Part shown: positions 1 through 8,513 of the stretch, piece after piece
How positions within the stretch are numbered: position 1 is the stretch's first letter
How the letters are laid out: every line of letters begins with the position of its first letter
NCBI RefSeq assembly: GCF_026239555.1
Contig: NZ_JAPIVP010000022.1
Coordinates: 1-64,000 of the forward strand
Source: Pedobacter sp. PF22-3
GTDB lineage: Bacteria > Bacteroidota > Bacteroidia > Sphingobacteriales > Sphingobacteriaceae
Direction: 5' to 3'
DNA: 64,000 bases
Notes under the pieces: model-generated
Databases searched by the model: none
Seen by the model: the letters and a program-made list of their open reading frames with translations, nothing else
Told to the model about the DNA's origin: nothing
Made by a program: the position numbers and the translations under genes

Positions 1-119
1 ATAAAGCGGATACCGGCCATGTGCCTAAGGCCTGCAGGCGTATGAGCGAAAAGCAGGACGAACATTAAAATGAAAAGCCGCGTTTGCTTTCCTAAAAAAT
101 CAGCAGTTTTTTTGCCCAC
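1..119 (-). CDS. Possible 5' end of a membrane protein gene running off the left edge
   Basis: An open minus-strand frame begins at a GTG (117-119) just after the terminator of the desulfurase gene and stays open to the window edge. Its 39 residues start polar (GKKTADFLGKQTR) and become hydrophobic (LFILMFVLLFAHTPAG), as expected for the first membrane segment of a polytopic protein. An internal ATG at 63-65 is an alternative start. I do not recognise the family. The fragment is too short for a firm call and it could be chance open frame. Confidence 0.3.
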   Translation of the reverse strand, partial: MGKKTADFLGKQTRLFILMFVLLFAHTPAGLRHMAGIRF

Positions 120-145
120 AAAAAAGTCCCGATTTTCACCGGGAC
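120..145 (-). terminator. Rho-independent terminator after the cysteine desulfurase gene
   Basis: On the minus strand a GTCCCG stem pairs with CGGGAC around an 8-base loop and is followed by six T residues. It lies 24 bases downstream of the desulfurase stop codon. Confidence 0.75.
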
Positions 146-168
146 GCTCCTATTTGGTTAATGATATT

Positions 169-1317
169 TTATGCTAAAGCATTCTGCTTTACTACCATTT
201 TAACTTTTTCGATTACATAATCCAAATCCTCTTTAGTAGTGTATTTACTAAATGAAAAACGCACCGATGGACGGTTTGGATCGGCATTGATACCATTTAG
301 CACATGCGAGCCAATGTTTGAACCTGAAGAACATGCGCTACCGCCCGAAGCGCAGATACCATTGATATCCAAATTGAACAATAACATATCGGCCATGTCC
401 ATTTCAGGGAAAGAAACATTTAGTACCGTATATAAACTTTTATCGGCATCGGTTTCGCCATTGAAGCCAATACCTGGAATTTCGGCAATTAATTGTGTTT
501 TTAGATAATCTTTTAGGCCTTGAATGTACGACTGATGCTGATCCATTTCTGCATAAGCAATTTCTAAGGCCTTAGCTAAACCCACAATACCATATACATT
601 TTCGGTACCGCCACGCATGTTGCGCTCCTGTGAACCGCCGTAAATCATCGGCGGGATTTTGATATTGCTGTTTACGTATAAAAAGCCAACGCCTTTAGGT
701 CCGTGAAGCTTATGCGCAGCACACACAATAAAATGTGCTTTAAGCTCACGTACGTTATGTGGATAATGACCCATGGTCTGAACGGTATCAGCATGGTAAA
801 TGGCATTATATTTCTCGCAGATATCGCCAACTTTCACCATATCGGTCAGTGTGCCCAACTCATTGTTGGCATGCATCAAAGAAACGAAAGTACGTTCGTT
901 ATTTTGAAGCAATTCTTCTAAATGGTTGTAATCGATATTGCCTTTTTCATCAATATTTACGAAACTTAATTTATCAATTTCACCATTTTTAAGCATGGTA
1001 TTTAAAGTATGCTCAACAGCATGGTGCTCTATTTTTGAGGTGATGGCATGTTTGATGCCATAAGCTGAAATGCCGCAGCGGATAGCGGTATTATCGGCTT
1101 CAGTGCCTCCGGAAGTAAAAAATATCTCAGATGGAGATGCATTTAGCAGACCAGAAACGGTTTTACGGGCCTTTTCTACCAGCGTTCTCACCTCACGGCC
1201 AAGTGCATGAATAGCAGATGGATTACCGAAATAGTTTTCCATCACGTTTGTCATTTCTGCGATTACTGCTGCATCTAAAGGCGTTGTGGCCGCGTTATCT
1301 AAATAGACCCTTTTCAT
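169..1317 (-). CDS. iscS: Cysteine desulfurase (IscS/NifS family)
   Basis: This is a PLP-dependent enzyme that removes sulfur from cysteine, giving alanine and an enzyme persulfide used for Fe-S clusters, tRNA thiolation and other sulfur-containing products. The 382 residues match the family length. The N-terminus YLDNAATTP, the PLP lysine in AAHKLHGPKG (Lys203) and the mobile-loop cysteine in SGGSACSSG (Cys329) are all present. No iscU or iscR gene is adjacent, so the acceptor is not shown by context and NifS-type naming is equally possible. The gene stands alone between a strong terminator and the mutase gene 127 bases upstream. Confidence 0.93.
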   Translation of the reverse strand: MKRVYLDNAATTPLDAAVIAEMTNVMENYFGNPSAIHALGREVRTLVEKARKTVSGLLNASPSEIFFTSGGTEADNTAIRCGISAYGIKHAITSKIEHHAVEHTLNTMLKNGEIDKLSFVNIDEKGNIDYNHLEELLQNNERTFVSLMHANNELGTLTDMVKVGDICEKYNAIYHADTVQTMGHYPHNVRELKAHFIVCAAHKLHGPKGVGFLYVNSNIKIPPMIYGGSQERNMRGGTENVYGIVGLAKALEIAYAEMDQHQSYIQGLKDYLKTQLIAEIPGIGFNGETDADKSLYTVLNVSFPEMDMADMLLFNLDINGICASGGSACSSGSNIGSHVLNGINADPNRPSVRFSFSKYTTKEDLDYVIEKVKMVVKQNALA

Positions 1318-1443
1318 TTCTATGAATATTTAAAAGTTAGTGTTGCAAAGAAGCCTTGTACGGCAGCTCTGTTTAAATGTTCAGGATTAATAAATAATTA
1401 AATCCTGAACAGGTATGCTTGATCCCAAAATCCGTTTTAGAGA

Positions 1444-2829
1444 TTAAAGGTGTAATATTTCTTTAATATCGGAAATCATTTTGTTCGCCAAATTTTCGGC
1501 AATGGTTTCATTTTCTGCTTCACTGTAAATCCTGATGATTGGCTCCGTGTTAGAGCGGCGCAAATGTACCCAAGTTTTATCAAATTCTATCTTCAAACCA
1601 TCAATGGTGCTGTAGGGTTGGTTTTTATATTTCTCTTCTACCTGTTTCAATAAATGATCGATATCCATTTCCGGAGTAAGGGTAATCTTATTTTTAGAAA
1701 TGTGGTATTGGGGATAGCTTGCCCTAAGTACCGAAATAGATTTACCAAATTTAGCTAAATGCGTTAAAAATAAGGCAATTCCAACTAAGGCATCTCTACC
1801 GTAGTGCGATTCAGGATAAATGATACCACCGTTTCCTTCGCCGCCAATAATGGCATTGGTCGCTTTCATTTTGTTTACCACATTTACCTCGCCCACAGCT
1901 GAAGCATTGTATGCTGAACCTGATTTTTCGGTTACATCGCGTAATGCACGGGTTGATGAAAGATTTGAAACCGTGTTTCCAGGTGTATTTTTTAATACAT
2001 AATCGGCAACAGCAACTAAGGTATATTCTTCACCGAACATGCTGCCATCTTCATTTACAAAACATAAACGGTCAACATCAGGATCTACAACGATCCCTAA
2101 ATCAGCATTTTGTTTCTGAACTTCTTTAGCTATTTCGGTTAAATTTTCTGGTAGCGGTTCTGGATTGTGCGGGAAGTGCCCGTTTGGCGTGCAATATAAT
2201 TCTACAATTTTACTTACACCTAAGGCCTTTAATAAAGCTGGCACAAAAATACCACCTGTAGAATTTACACAATCAATTACAACTTTAAAATCAGCCTTTT
2301 TAATCGCCTCCACATCAACCAATGGTAAGGCCAAAACTTTATCGATGTGTTTTTGCAGGTAAGTATCATTTTTGATTACTTTACCTAGTTTATCTACCTC
2401 TGCAAAATCAAAATCAGCACTTTCTGCTAAATCTAAAACTTCTTTGCCGTCAGCATCACTAATAAATTCTCCGCTGGCATTTAATAACTTTAAAGCATTC
2501 CATTGCTTAGGGTTATGGCTAGCAGTTAAAATAATTCCACCTCCGGCATTTTCATCAGGAACGGCAATTTCAACGGTTGGCGTGGTTGATAAGCCTAAAT
2601 CAATCACTTCAATACCAAGGCCTTGCAGGGTTCCAACAACCAGATTGTTGACCATCTCGCCCGAAATCCGGGCATCGCGGCCTAAAACTATTCTTTTGTT
2701 GCCTGTTTTATTTACCACCCAGCTACCGAAGGCCGCTGTAAATTTCACAATATCAAACGGTGTTAAGCCGTTTCCAGCACTTCCGCCGATGGTTCCCCGT
2801 ATTCCTGAAATCGATTTTATTAGAGTCAC
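1444..2829 (-). CDS. glmM: Phosphoglucosamine mutase / phosphohexomutase family
   Basis: An alpha-D-phosphohexomutase of 461 residues. The phosphoserine loop TASHNP (Ser104), the Mg-binding loop DPDVDR (Asp249/251/253), the sugar-binding loop GEGNGG (330-335) and the C-terminal phosphate loop RRSNTEP are all visible, so the protein should be active. Members interconvert 6- and 1-phosphates of glucosamine, glucose or mannose. The GlmM role in UDP-GlcNAc synthesis is the usual reading for this Bacteroidota type, but substrate cannot be settled from sequence alone. A TATTTTTGG motif on the minus strand (2849-2857) fits a -7 element 20 bases before the start codon. Confidence 0.88.
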   Translation of the reverse strand: MTLIKSISGIRGTIGGSAGNGLTPFDIVKFTAAFGSWVVNKTGNKRIVLGRDARISGEMVNNLVVGTLQGLGIEVIDLGLSTTPTVEIAVPDENAGGGIILTASHNPKQWNALKLLNASGEFISDADGKEVLDLAESADFDFAEVDKLGKVIKNDTYLQKHIDKVLALPLVDVEAIKKADFKVVIDCVNSTGGIFVPALLKALGVSKIVELYCTPNGHFPHNPEPLPENLTEIAKEVQKQNADLGIVVDPDVDRLCFVNEDGSMFGEEYTLVAVADYVLKNTPGNTVSNLSSTRALRDVTEKSGSAYNASAVGEVNVVNKMKATNAIIGGEGNGGIIYPESHYGRDALVGIALFLTHLAKFGKSISVLRASYPQYHISKNKITLTPEMDIDHLLKQVEEKYKNQPYSTIDGLKIEFDKTWVHLRRSNTEPIIRIYSEAENETIAENLANKMISDIKEILHL

Positions 2830-3130
2830 TTCTTATAATTATTAGAGGCCAAAAATAAGAAAAAAAACAAGATAGCTGTTATTTAAACCGAGTTGCAGGC
2901 ATTAAATTACATAGTTTTTATATCTACCTATACGATCAATTTTATAGAGCAGTGTTAAGCACCAAAACTAAATGCTCGTTTATTTAAATGTGTGATTGAT
3001 TTTTATAAATAATCTTTTCAAGCTTTCATGTAAGAAGTTGATTTGCTTGCAATAAAAAATCAATTCATAATATTCTTGCAACTTTATTGCATAAAAGCAC
3101 ATTCTACCTTTACTAGCGATTGTAAAACCT

Positions 3131-3139
3131 TATATTTGC
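3131..3139 (+). promoter_or_regulatory. -7 element (TATATTTGC) for the methyltransferase operon
   Basis: A perfect TAnnTTTG box lies 29 bases before the ATG at 3169. No good TTTG -33 box is seen. Its place decides the start: the longer open frame from 3043 would put the promoter inside the coding region. Confidence 0.55.
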
Positions 3140-3168
3140 ATCTTTTTAAAGATACAAACGGCTTTTAT

Positions 3169-3900
3169 ATGCAGCGCAAGTGGTTTCAATATTGGTTCAA
3201 TTCGCCATATTATCATATTCTTTACCAACAAAGAAATGATGCTGAAGCCGAATTTTTTATTGATAAGCTTACGGATTATCTCCATCCAAAAGCCGAAGCG
3301 AAAATGCTCGATATTGCCTGTGGGAAAGGCCGGCATTCTATTTACCTGAATAAAAAAGGTTTCGATGTTACGGGCATAGATTTATCAGAACAAAGCATAA
3401 AGTACGCAAAGCAATTCGAAAACAGCAAATTACACTTTCTTGTTCACGATATGCGCAAGCTGTTTTACATCAATTATTTTGATGTAGCTTTAAACCTATT
3501 TACTAGTTTTGGTTATTTTGACACAGAAAAAGATCATGTTAATGCGCTTAAAACTTTTCGCAAGTGTTTAACCGCAGAGGGTATTTTGGTGCTGGATTAT
3601 TTCAATACCGAGAAGATCATCCGCAATTTAAATTCCTGTGAAACAAAATCACTGGATGACATTACTTTTCACATCACTAAAAATGTTATTGATGGGAAAA
3701 TTATTAAAAAGATCAATTTCGAAGATAAGCACAAAGTATATCACTTTGAAGAGCGTGTACAGGCATTTAGTTTTGAAGATTTTGAACGCATGCTGGGCAA
3801 AGCAGGGATGGTTATCGAAAAAACCTTCGGCAATTACGACTTAGCTGATTTTGACAAAAACAGTTCAGACCGGTTAATTTTAATCTGTAAAAAAGCATGA
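3169..3900 (+). CDS. Class I SAM-dependent methyltransferase
   Basis: A 243-residue Rossmann-fold methyltransferase. Motif I reads MLDIACGKGRHS, followed by an acidic strand end in VTGIDLS, which binds the SAM ribose. The start at 3169 (MQRKWFQYW) is chosen because a consensus promoter lies just upstream of it and because the 42 residues of the longer frame look noncoding. The substrate is unknown; its closest-looking relatives are generic methyltransferase-domain proteins acting on small molecules or lipids. The stop overlaps the start of the PAP2 phosphatase by four bases (ATGA), so translation is coupled and a joint role at the membrane is possible. Confidence 0.82.
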   Translation: MQRKWFQYWFNSPYYHILYQQRNDAEAEFFIDKLTDYLHPKAEAKMLDIACGKGRHSIYLNKKGFDVTGIDLSEQSIKYAKQFENSKLHFLVHDMRKLFYINYFDVALNLFTSFGYFDTEKDHVNALKTFRKCLTAEGILVLDYFNTEKIIRNLNSCETKSLDDITFHITKNVIDGKIIKKINFEDKHKVYHFEERVQAFSFEDFERMLGKAGMVIEKTFGNYDLADFDKNSSDRLILICKKA

Positions 3901-4460
3901 TAGAAAGCATACAGCAGTTTGATGTAGAATTGTTTTTGAAAATCCACCGTGGACTTTCAAACGGCTTTTTTGATTGGCTAATGCCGCTCATGCGCAACCG
4001 TTTCTTTTGGTCGCCACTTTATCTTTTTATTGTTATTTTCTGCATTAAGCAATATAAAAAACAAGGTTATTATATCATTGGGATGGTACTGTTCACCTTT
4101 GCTATAGGCGATTTAATTGCCTCCAGGGTTGTAAAACCCTGGGTATCGCGTGTGAGGCCTTGCAATGATTTAAGTTTAACGAACGATATCATCCACCGTG
4201 TGCCTTGTGGAAGCGGTTTAAGTTTTCCATCCGCGCACGCTACCAATCATTTTGCTATAGCCGTTTTTTTAATCTGCATTTTTTACAGCAGATGGAAACC
4301 TATTTTACCAATTGGCCTTTTCTGGGCTTTTATTATCAGTTTTGCGCAGGTATATGTTGGCGTTCATTACCCCGTTGATGTAACCACAGGTGCCTTACTA
4401 GGCATAATAATAGGCATTATCTGTTCAAGAATATTTAAAAAATTACAACCTGATTTTTAA
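3897..4460 (+). CDS. PAP2-family membrane phosphatase
   Basis: A 187-residue integral membrane phosphatase of the type-2 phosphatidic acid phosphatase superfamily, which removes phosphate from lipid phosphates or undecaprenyl pyrophosphate. Motif 1 (KPWVSRVRPC) and motif 2 (PSAHATNHF) are clear. Motif 3 reads AQVYVGVHYPVD: the His and Asp are kept, but the usual Ser-Arg is Ala-Gln. Several hydrophobic segments are visible. It follows the methyltransferase with a 4-base overlap and precedes the ZIP transporter by three bases. The exact substrate is not determinable. Confidence 0.86.
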   Translation: MIESIQQFDVELFLKIHRGLSNGFFDWLMPLMRNRFFWSPLYLFIVIFCIKQYKKQGYYIIGMVLFTFAIGDLIASRVVKPWVSRVRPCNDLSLTNDIIHRVPCGSGLSFPSAHATNHFAIAVFLICIFYSRWKPILPIGLFWAFIISFAQVYVGVHYPVDVTTGALLGIIIGIICSRIFKKLQPDF

Positions 4461-4463
4461 CCT

Positions 4464-5180
4464 ATGGAAATCTGGAAACTCTGCGTACTCTTTTTCTGTG
4501 CCTTTTTAGGCGGAACCGCTATCTTTTTGGTTAAAAGCGATAAATCTAAATTACTTAAACTGATTTTATCTTTCAGCGGAGCCTATTTATTTGCCATAAC
4601 CGTTTTACATTTAATTCCAGATGCTTATAGCGGACCGGATAAAGGGCAGATTGGCATTTTTATCCTTATTGGATTTTTATTACAAATATTCTTAGAACAG
4701 TTTTCAGAAGGTGTAGAACATGGGCATATCCACAAACATCATGATGGGCATGTTTTCCCATTTGGTATTATGATCAGTTTATGTTTGCATGCTTTTTTAG
4801 AAGGAATGCCCCTGGCTAAAGAACAGCATAACGAATTGATTTTTGGCATTTCGTTACACCACATTCCTGCCGCTTTTGCGTTGGCGAGTATATTGATGCA
4901 GAACCATTTTAAAAAAGGCAGTATTATATTTTACCTGATTGTGTTTGCCATTATGGCTCCGCTTGGCTTTTATGTAAGCGTTGGTTTAAGCAACGGCACT
5001 ATTGGCGGCCTTGATGCTTATTTCAATAAAATTATGGGTATTGTTATCGGTATTTTCTTACATATTTCTACCACCATATTATTCGAATCGAGTGCTGATC
5101 ATAAAATCAATACCCGTAAGATGATCGCCGTTTTATTGGGAATTGGAGTAGCATTGATCGGTTTTTTTACGGGGCACTAG
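4464..5180 (+). CDS. ZIP-family divalent metal transporter
   Basis: A 238-residue membrane protein of the ZIP family, importers of Zn and other divalent metals. The metal-site helices are recognisable: HLIPDAYSG early on, LHAFLEGMP in the middle and ISLHHIPAAFALAS after it. A His-rich loop (EHGHIHKHHDGH) lies in the central cytoplasmic region typical of ZIPs. It is the last gene of the methyltransferase-PAP2-ZIP operon, starting three bases after the PAP2 stop. Metal specificity cannot be read from the sequence. Confidence 0.87.
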   Translation: MEIWKLCVLFFCAFLGGTAIFLVKSDKSKLLKLILSFSGAYLFAITVLHLIPDAYSGPDKGQIGIFILIGFLLQIFLEQFSEGVEHGHIHKHHDGHVFPFGIMISLCLHAFLEGMPLAKEQHNELIFGISLHHIPAAFALASILMQNHFKKGSIIFYLIVFAIMAPLGFYVSVGLSNGTIGGLDAYFNKIMGIVIGIFLHISTTILFESSADHKINTRKMIAVLLGIGVALIGFFTGH

Positions 5181-5192
5181 TTCAATTAACAA

Positions 5193-5242
5193 TTTTCAGT
5201 TGGCAGTTTTCAGTTGACAGTTTTTCAGTTGATGGTTGATGG
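5193..5242. repeat. Short tandem CAGTTG-type repeat
   Basis: Three imperfect units of about 14 bases (TTTTCAGTTGGCAG, TTTTCAGTTGACAG, TTTTTCAGTTGATGG) plus a partial one. Related units in the opposite orientation lie at 6643-6690, so this repeat type flanks the two Uma2 genes. Confidence 0.7.
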
Positions 5243-5349
5243 TTTAGAGGGTTAGCAGTTAACCATTACAAGCAAATCCATTATCCGTATTAAACGTTTA
5301 AATCGCTTATTTATTTAACATTTATGGAAAAACATCCATAAATTTAAAT

Positions 5350-5955
5350 ATGGATGAAATTGTAAATGAACCTGCCGTAGCTTATCAAAAAAGGCATTTT
5401 ACTATTGAGGAATACCTGGAGATGGAAAAATCATCACCAGTAAAACATGAGTATTATCAAGGAGAGATCTTTGCCATATCTGGTGCCGGACTTAATCACA
5501 ATGAAATTTTCAGTAATGTTTTTGTGGAAATAGGCAACAAACTTAAAGGCAAGCCATGCAGACCTTACGGAAGTGATATGCGCATGAACATCCCGGAGAA
5601 TACCTTGTTCACGTATCCTGATATTTCCATTTACTGCAATGGTTTAAAACAAAGCGATGTTGATGAAAACAGTTTTACGTTACCTACTGTAATTATTGAA
5701 ATCCTTTCACCTTCAACCAAAAATTATGATAGAGGCAAAAAGTTTACGCTTTATAAAGATATCCCGTCATTAAAAGAATATGTTATGATTGACTCAGAAT
5801 CGGTTTCAGTAGAAGCCTATTATCTTGATGATAGGCAAAATTGGGTCGTCAATAAACATGAATTGATTTCTGATCGGGTAAATCTTGTGTCAATGGGATT
5901 CGGCATAGCCTTAACCGACATTTATAATCATGCGTTGTTTAATGATGCAATTTGA
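5350..5955 (+). CDS. Uma2-family protein (DUF820, PD-(D/E)XK nuclease fold), copy 1
   Basis: A 201-residue member of the Uma2/DUF820 family, a restriction-endonuclease-like fold common in cyanobacteria and Bacteroidota, with no settled biological role. The family pattern is complete: FTIEEYLEME, KHEYYQGEIFAISGA, the acidic strand FTYPDISIY, and the core IIEILSPSTKNYDRGKK followed by FTLYKDIPSLKEYVMID. The next gene is a close paralog; the two share most residues from MDEIVNEP onward. No restriction, toxin or transposase gene is adjacent. Confidence 0.85.
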   Translation: MDEIVNEPAVAYQKRHFTIEEYLEMEKSSPVKHEYYQGEIFAISGAGLNHNEIFSNVFVEIGNKLKGKPCRPYGSDMRMNIPENTLFTYPDISIYCNGLKQSDVDENSFTLPTVIIEILSPSTKNYDRGKKFTLYKDIPSLKEYVMIDSESVSVEAYYLDDRQNWVVNKHELISDRVNLVSMGFGIALTDIYNHALFNDAI

Positions 5956-6022
5956 TTGTGTTTGCATCTTTAATTGGGAATTTAAATCCTTAACCTTTCT
6001 TACCGATTTTATAAATAATGAT

Positions 6023-6616
6023 ATGGATGAAATTGTAAATGAACCTGCTGTAGCTTATCAAAAAAGACATTATACTATCGAAGAATACCTGGAGATGGAA
6101 AAAGCATCAATGATAAAGCATGAGTATTATCAAGGTGAGATCTTCGCCATGTCTGGTGCAGGAGAGAATCACAACGAAATTTTCAGTAATGTTTTTGGAG
6201 AAATAGCCAGCAAGCTTAAAGGCAAGCCATGCAGACCTTACGGAAGTGATAAACGAATGAATATTCCAGAGAATACTTTATTTACCTATCCGGATATTTC
6301 CATTTATTGCAATGGTTTAACACCTAGCGATGTTGATGAAGATACCTCTATTTTACCCACTGCGATTATTGAAATCCTTTCTCCTTCAACCAAAAATTAC
6401 GACAGGAATAAAAAATTTACCTTATATAAAGATATTCCATCTTTAAAAGAATACATTATGATAGATTCGGAATCTATTTCTGTGCAGGCATATTACATTA
6501 ATGAAGAAAAAAAGTGGACACTAAGTGAGCATAAAGATATTTCTGATACTTTGACCTTTGTTTCGATGGGATTTGATATGGCACTAAGCGATATTTACTA
6601 TTATGTTCGCTTTTGA
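6023..6616 (+). CDS. Uma2-family protein (DUF820), copy 2
   Basis: A 197-residue paralog of the preceding gene. The start at 6023 gives MDEIVNEPAVAYQKRHYT, identical to the start of copy 1 apart from the last positions; a longer frame from 5930 adds 31 residues with no counterpart in copy 1 and is rejected. The nuclease-fold core (FTYPDISIY, IIEILSPSTKNYDRNKK) is intact. Divergence is greatest toward the C-terminus (for example YINEEKKW against YLDDRQNW), so the duplication is not brand new. Both copies keep the putative catalytic residues. Confidence 0.85.
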   Translation: MDEIVNEPAVAYQKRHYTIEEYLEMEKASMIKHEYYQGEIFAMSGAGENHNEIFSNVFGEIASKLKGKPCRPYGSDKRMNIPENTLFTYPDISIYCNGLTPSDVDEDTSILPTAIIEILSPSTKNYDRNKKFTLYKDIPSLKEYIMIDSESISVQAYYINEEKKWTLSEHKDISDTLTFVSMGFDMALSDIYYYVRF

Positions 6617-6642
6617 GATAAAGTCTTGATCTATAAAGAGCT

Positions 6643-6690
6643 AACTGCAAACTATTTACAGTTTCATTGGCAACTGGAAACTGTTAACTG
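6643..6690. repeat. Inverted relative of the CAGTTG-type repeat
   Basis: Two units (AACTGCAAACTATTTACAG and TTGGCAACTGGAAACTG) resemble the reverse complement of the 5193-5242 repeat. It sits between the second Uma2 gene and the DUF5522 gene. Confidence 0.45.
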
Positions 6691-6692
6691 AA

Positions 6693-6836
6693 TTACTTTT
6701 TCTCTTTCTTCTTTCCATAGCCCCAAGGGCAGTGTTTGCACTTATTTTTACAGCAATAACCACGTTTTAAATGGTAAGTTTCAGTAAAAACCATTAATCC
6801 ATCTTCGTTAAAATAAAAATCTTCGCCTTCTTTCAT
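6693..6836 (-). CDS. DUF5522-family small protein
   Basis: A 47-residue protein beginning MKEGEDFYFNEDG. It carries the compact cysteine motif RGYCCKNKCKHCPWGY, a likely metal-binding knuckle, and ends with a basic tail KKKEKK. This matches the short Bacteroidota family DUF5522 as I know it; function is unknown. The frame extends 18 residues upstream to an ATG at 6890, but those residues lie in a dispersed intergenic repeat, so the inner start is chosen. It follows the MBL exonuclease gene on the same strand by 75 bases. Confidence 0.7.
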   Translation of the reverse strand: MKEGEDFYFNEDGLMVFTETYHLKRGYCCKNKCKHCPWGYGKKKEKK

Positions 6837-6877
6837 AATGCAATAATGAATGATTGAATGTTTATTGGATATCTGAA

Positions 6878-6906
6878 GATTCTGAAACAAGTTCAGAATG
6901 ACGACC
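6878..6906. repeat. Dispersed imperfect-palindrome repeat, copy A
   Basis: The sequence GATTCTGAAACAAGTTCAG followed by AATGACGACC contains the inverted pair TTCTGAA/TTCAGAA. A second copy at 22934-22962 matches it in 23 of 29 positions, including paired changes in the stem (TT..AA to CC..GG). Confidence 0.65.
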
Positions 6907-6911
6907 CTTGA

Positions 6912-7853
6912 TTAATTAAGTATTTTAACCTCAAGTTTATCTTTAAAATATTCTTTAAGCTGTTTACCGTCACCATGTAAAGTCCATACCTGTTTTGGCT
7001 TAACCTGCTCAATGGTTTCTAGAATTGCGTCCCAATCGGCATGATCAGAAATATAAAGTGAAATCCCATTTTGTTGTTGCAGGTTCTTCCATCCGGATGC
7101 AAAGGCCCGTACTACATTAATGGCTTTATGGTAACTGTGAAATACCATTGGCGGCACAATATAAACCTGGTGCTCCTGGTTATTTTTCATCACCTTTCTA
7201 TCGTACATTTTGTAATGCCCTACTTTTACTCCATAATCTTCATAGATTTTAACAAAGGGCATAATACTATGGTGAACCATAATGTTTTTTGTAGGGCAAT
7301 ATTCATTGAGTAATTGGATGATCCGCTGGCTTTTGCCTAGTGCATAAGCACCCAGCATAATATTTGAACTGGTGTTGTTAAGCTTTTTAATTTCTGCTAT
7401 GGCTGAGGGATGTTTGGTTTCCGGATTGGCAAAAGTGCTTTCTGTAATTAATACATCCGCTTCTACAAATTCAAATGGCTCACAAGTACTATCGGGTTCA
7501 ATCTTATAGTCACCTGTATAGAGATATTTAACCCCCATATATTCCATTAATACCTGTGCTGAGCCCAAAATATGTCCGGCAGAATAAAAAGTAATGGTAA
7601 CTTCTTTTATTTTGAAAGATTCATGATAACTTTTGGTAAAAAAATCAACCGCTGCAAATTTACGGTACCTGTGTTTCATGAAAGTTGCGGTAGCAGCAGT
7701 GGAGTATACATTCTGGCTTCCACCGATGGCATGGTCGCCATGTGCGTGCGAAACCACTGCCTCTTTAACTGGCTGTTGCGGATCGAGGTAAAAATCGCCG
7801 TAAATACAATATAAACCAATTGGGGTAACAGTGATAAAATCTGCTAAAATCAT
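6912..7853 (-). CDS. MBL-fold exonuclease, ligase-associated / CPSF-like family
   Basis: A 313-residue metallo-beta-lactamase-fold protein. The N-terminus has GLYCIYGDFYLDP and the metal motif SHAHGDHA; later conserved blocks are LYTGDYKIEP, ISDHADWDAI and WTLHGDGKQL. This pattern matches the DNA ligase-associated exonucleases and other beta-CASP-like nucleases. In many bacteria this gene sits with an ATP-dependent DNA ligase and a Lhr-type helicase, but neither is near here, so a DNA end-processing role is inferred from family only. It is downstream of coaE on the same strand, with a 42-base gap. Confidence 0.78.
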   Translation of the reverse strand: MILADFITVTPIGLYCIYGDFYLDPQQPVKEAVVSHAHGDHAIGGSQNVYSTAATATFMKHRYRKFAAVDFFTKSYHESFKIKEVTITFYSAGHILGSAQVLMEYMGVKYLYTGDYKIEPDSTCEPFEFVEADVLITESTFANPETKHPSAIAEIKKLNNTSSNIMLGAYALGKSQRIIQLLNEYCPTKNIMVHHSIMPFVKIYEDYGVKVGHYKMYDRKVMKNNQEHQVYIVPPMVFHSYHKAINVVRAFASGWKNLQQQNGISLYISDHADWDAILETIEQVKPKQVWTLHGDGKQLKEYFKDKLEVKILN

Positions 7854-7895
7854 ATAAAATAAAAGGATTTAAGGATGATCTGATTGAAGGAGATA

Positions 7896-8513
7896 TTATA
7901 CATTGACACGCTTAATGGCTTCAGCGGCCTTTAGAAATTGCTGATGCAAGGTTAATACCTGCTCAATGATGGACTGTTGCTCATCATTTACGATAAAATG
8001 ACTGGCTAGTTTAGATTTCTCTTCGTCACTAAGCTGTTTGTTCATGCGGGCCTTAACCTGTTCTGCCGAAACGCCGTCGCGCTGCATTACCCTTTTCAGC
8101 TTAATTTCATATGGTGCAGTAACCAGAATATTGGTATCACACATCTTATAAGAACCACTTTCGAAGAGCAGGGCGGCCTCTTTAAGTGTATAAGGAACAT
8201 TCTGGGGTATAGTTTCTTCCCAGGCATCAAACGCCCTAAAAACGGCCGGATGAACCAATGCATTTAACTTGGTTAGCGCTTCTTCATTATTAAAAACAAT
8301 ACCTGCAATATGCTTATTGTTCAGTTTTCCATCTTCAAAATAACTTTCTTGTCCGAAAGCAGACTTGATTCCTGCTACCAATACAACATCTTTGCTCATG
8401 ATTTCTTTAGCAACAGTATCAGCGTAAAACACCGGAATACCCAATACTTCAAAAACCTTACAAGCCGTTGTTTTGCCACTACCTATACCACCTGTTATGC
8501 CTACTTTATACAT
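7896..8513 (-). CDS. coaE: Dephospho-CoA kinase
   Basis: The 205-residue P-loop kinase phosphorylates dephospho-CoA at the 3' hydroxyl, the last step of coenzyme A synthesis. The Walker A motif GITGGIGSGKT is at the N-terminus, followed by the family motif FYADTVAKEIM and the lid region (QRDGVSAEQVKARM). The start codon overlaps the stop of the upstream YbbR-like gene by one base (TAATG), indicating translational coupling. Confidence 0.93.
   Translation of the reverse strand: MYKVGITGGIGSGKTTACKVFEVLGIPVFYADTVAKEIMSKDVVLVAGIKSAFGQESYFEDGKLNNKHIAGIVFNNEEALTKLNALVHPAVFRAFDAWEETIPQNVPYTLKEAALLFESGSYKMCDTNILVTAPYEIKLKRVMQRDGVSAEQVKARMNKQLSDEEKSKLASHFIVNDEQQSIIEQVLTLHQQFLKAAEAIKRVNV

Noticed and set aside
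2372..2845. 157-codon open frame opposite the phosphosugar mutase gene
   Set aside because: It is antisense to a clearly functional gene and has no recognisable motif.
3043..3168. N-terminal extension of the methyltransferase frame
   Set aside because: A consensus -7 promoter box lies inside it and the residues look noncoding; the start at 3169 is better.
5193..5242. CRISPR-like spacing of short repeats
   Set aside because: Units are contiguous, imperfect and only 14 bases, with no spacers and no cas genes.
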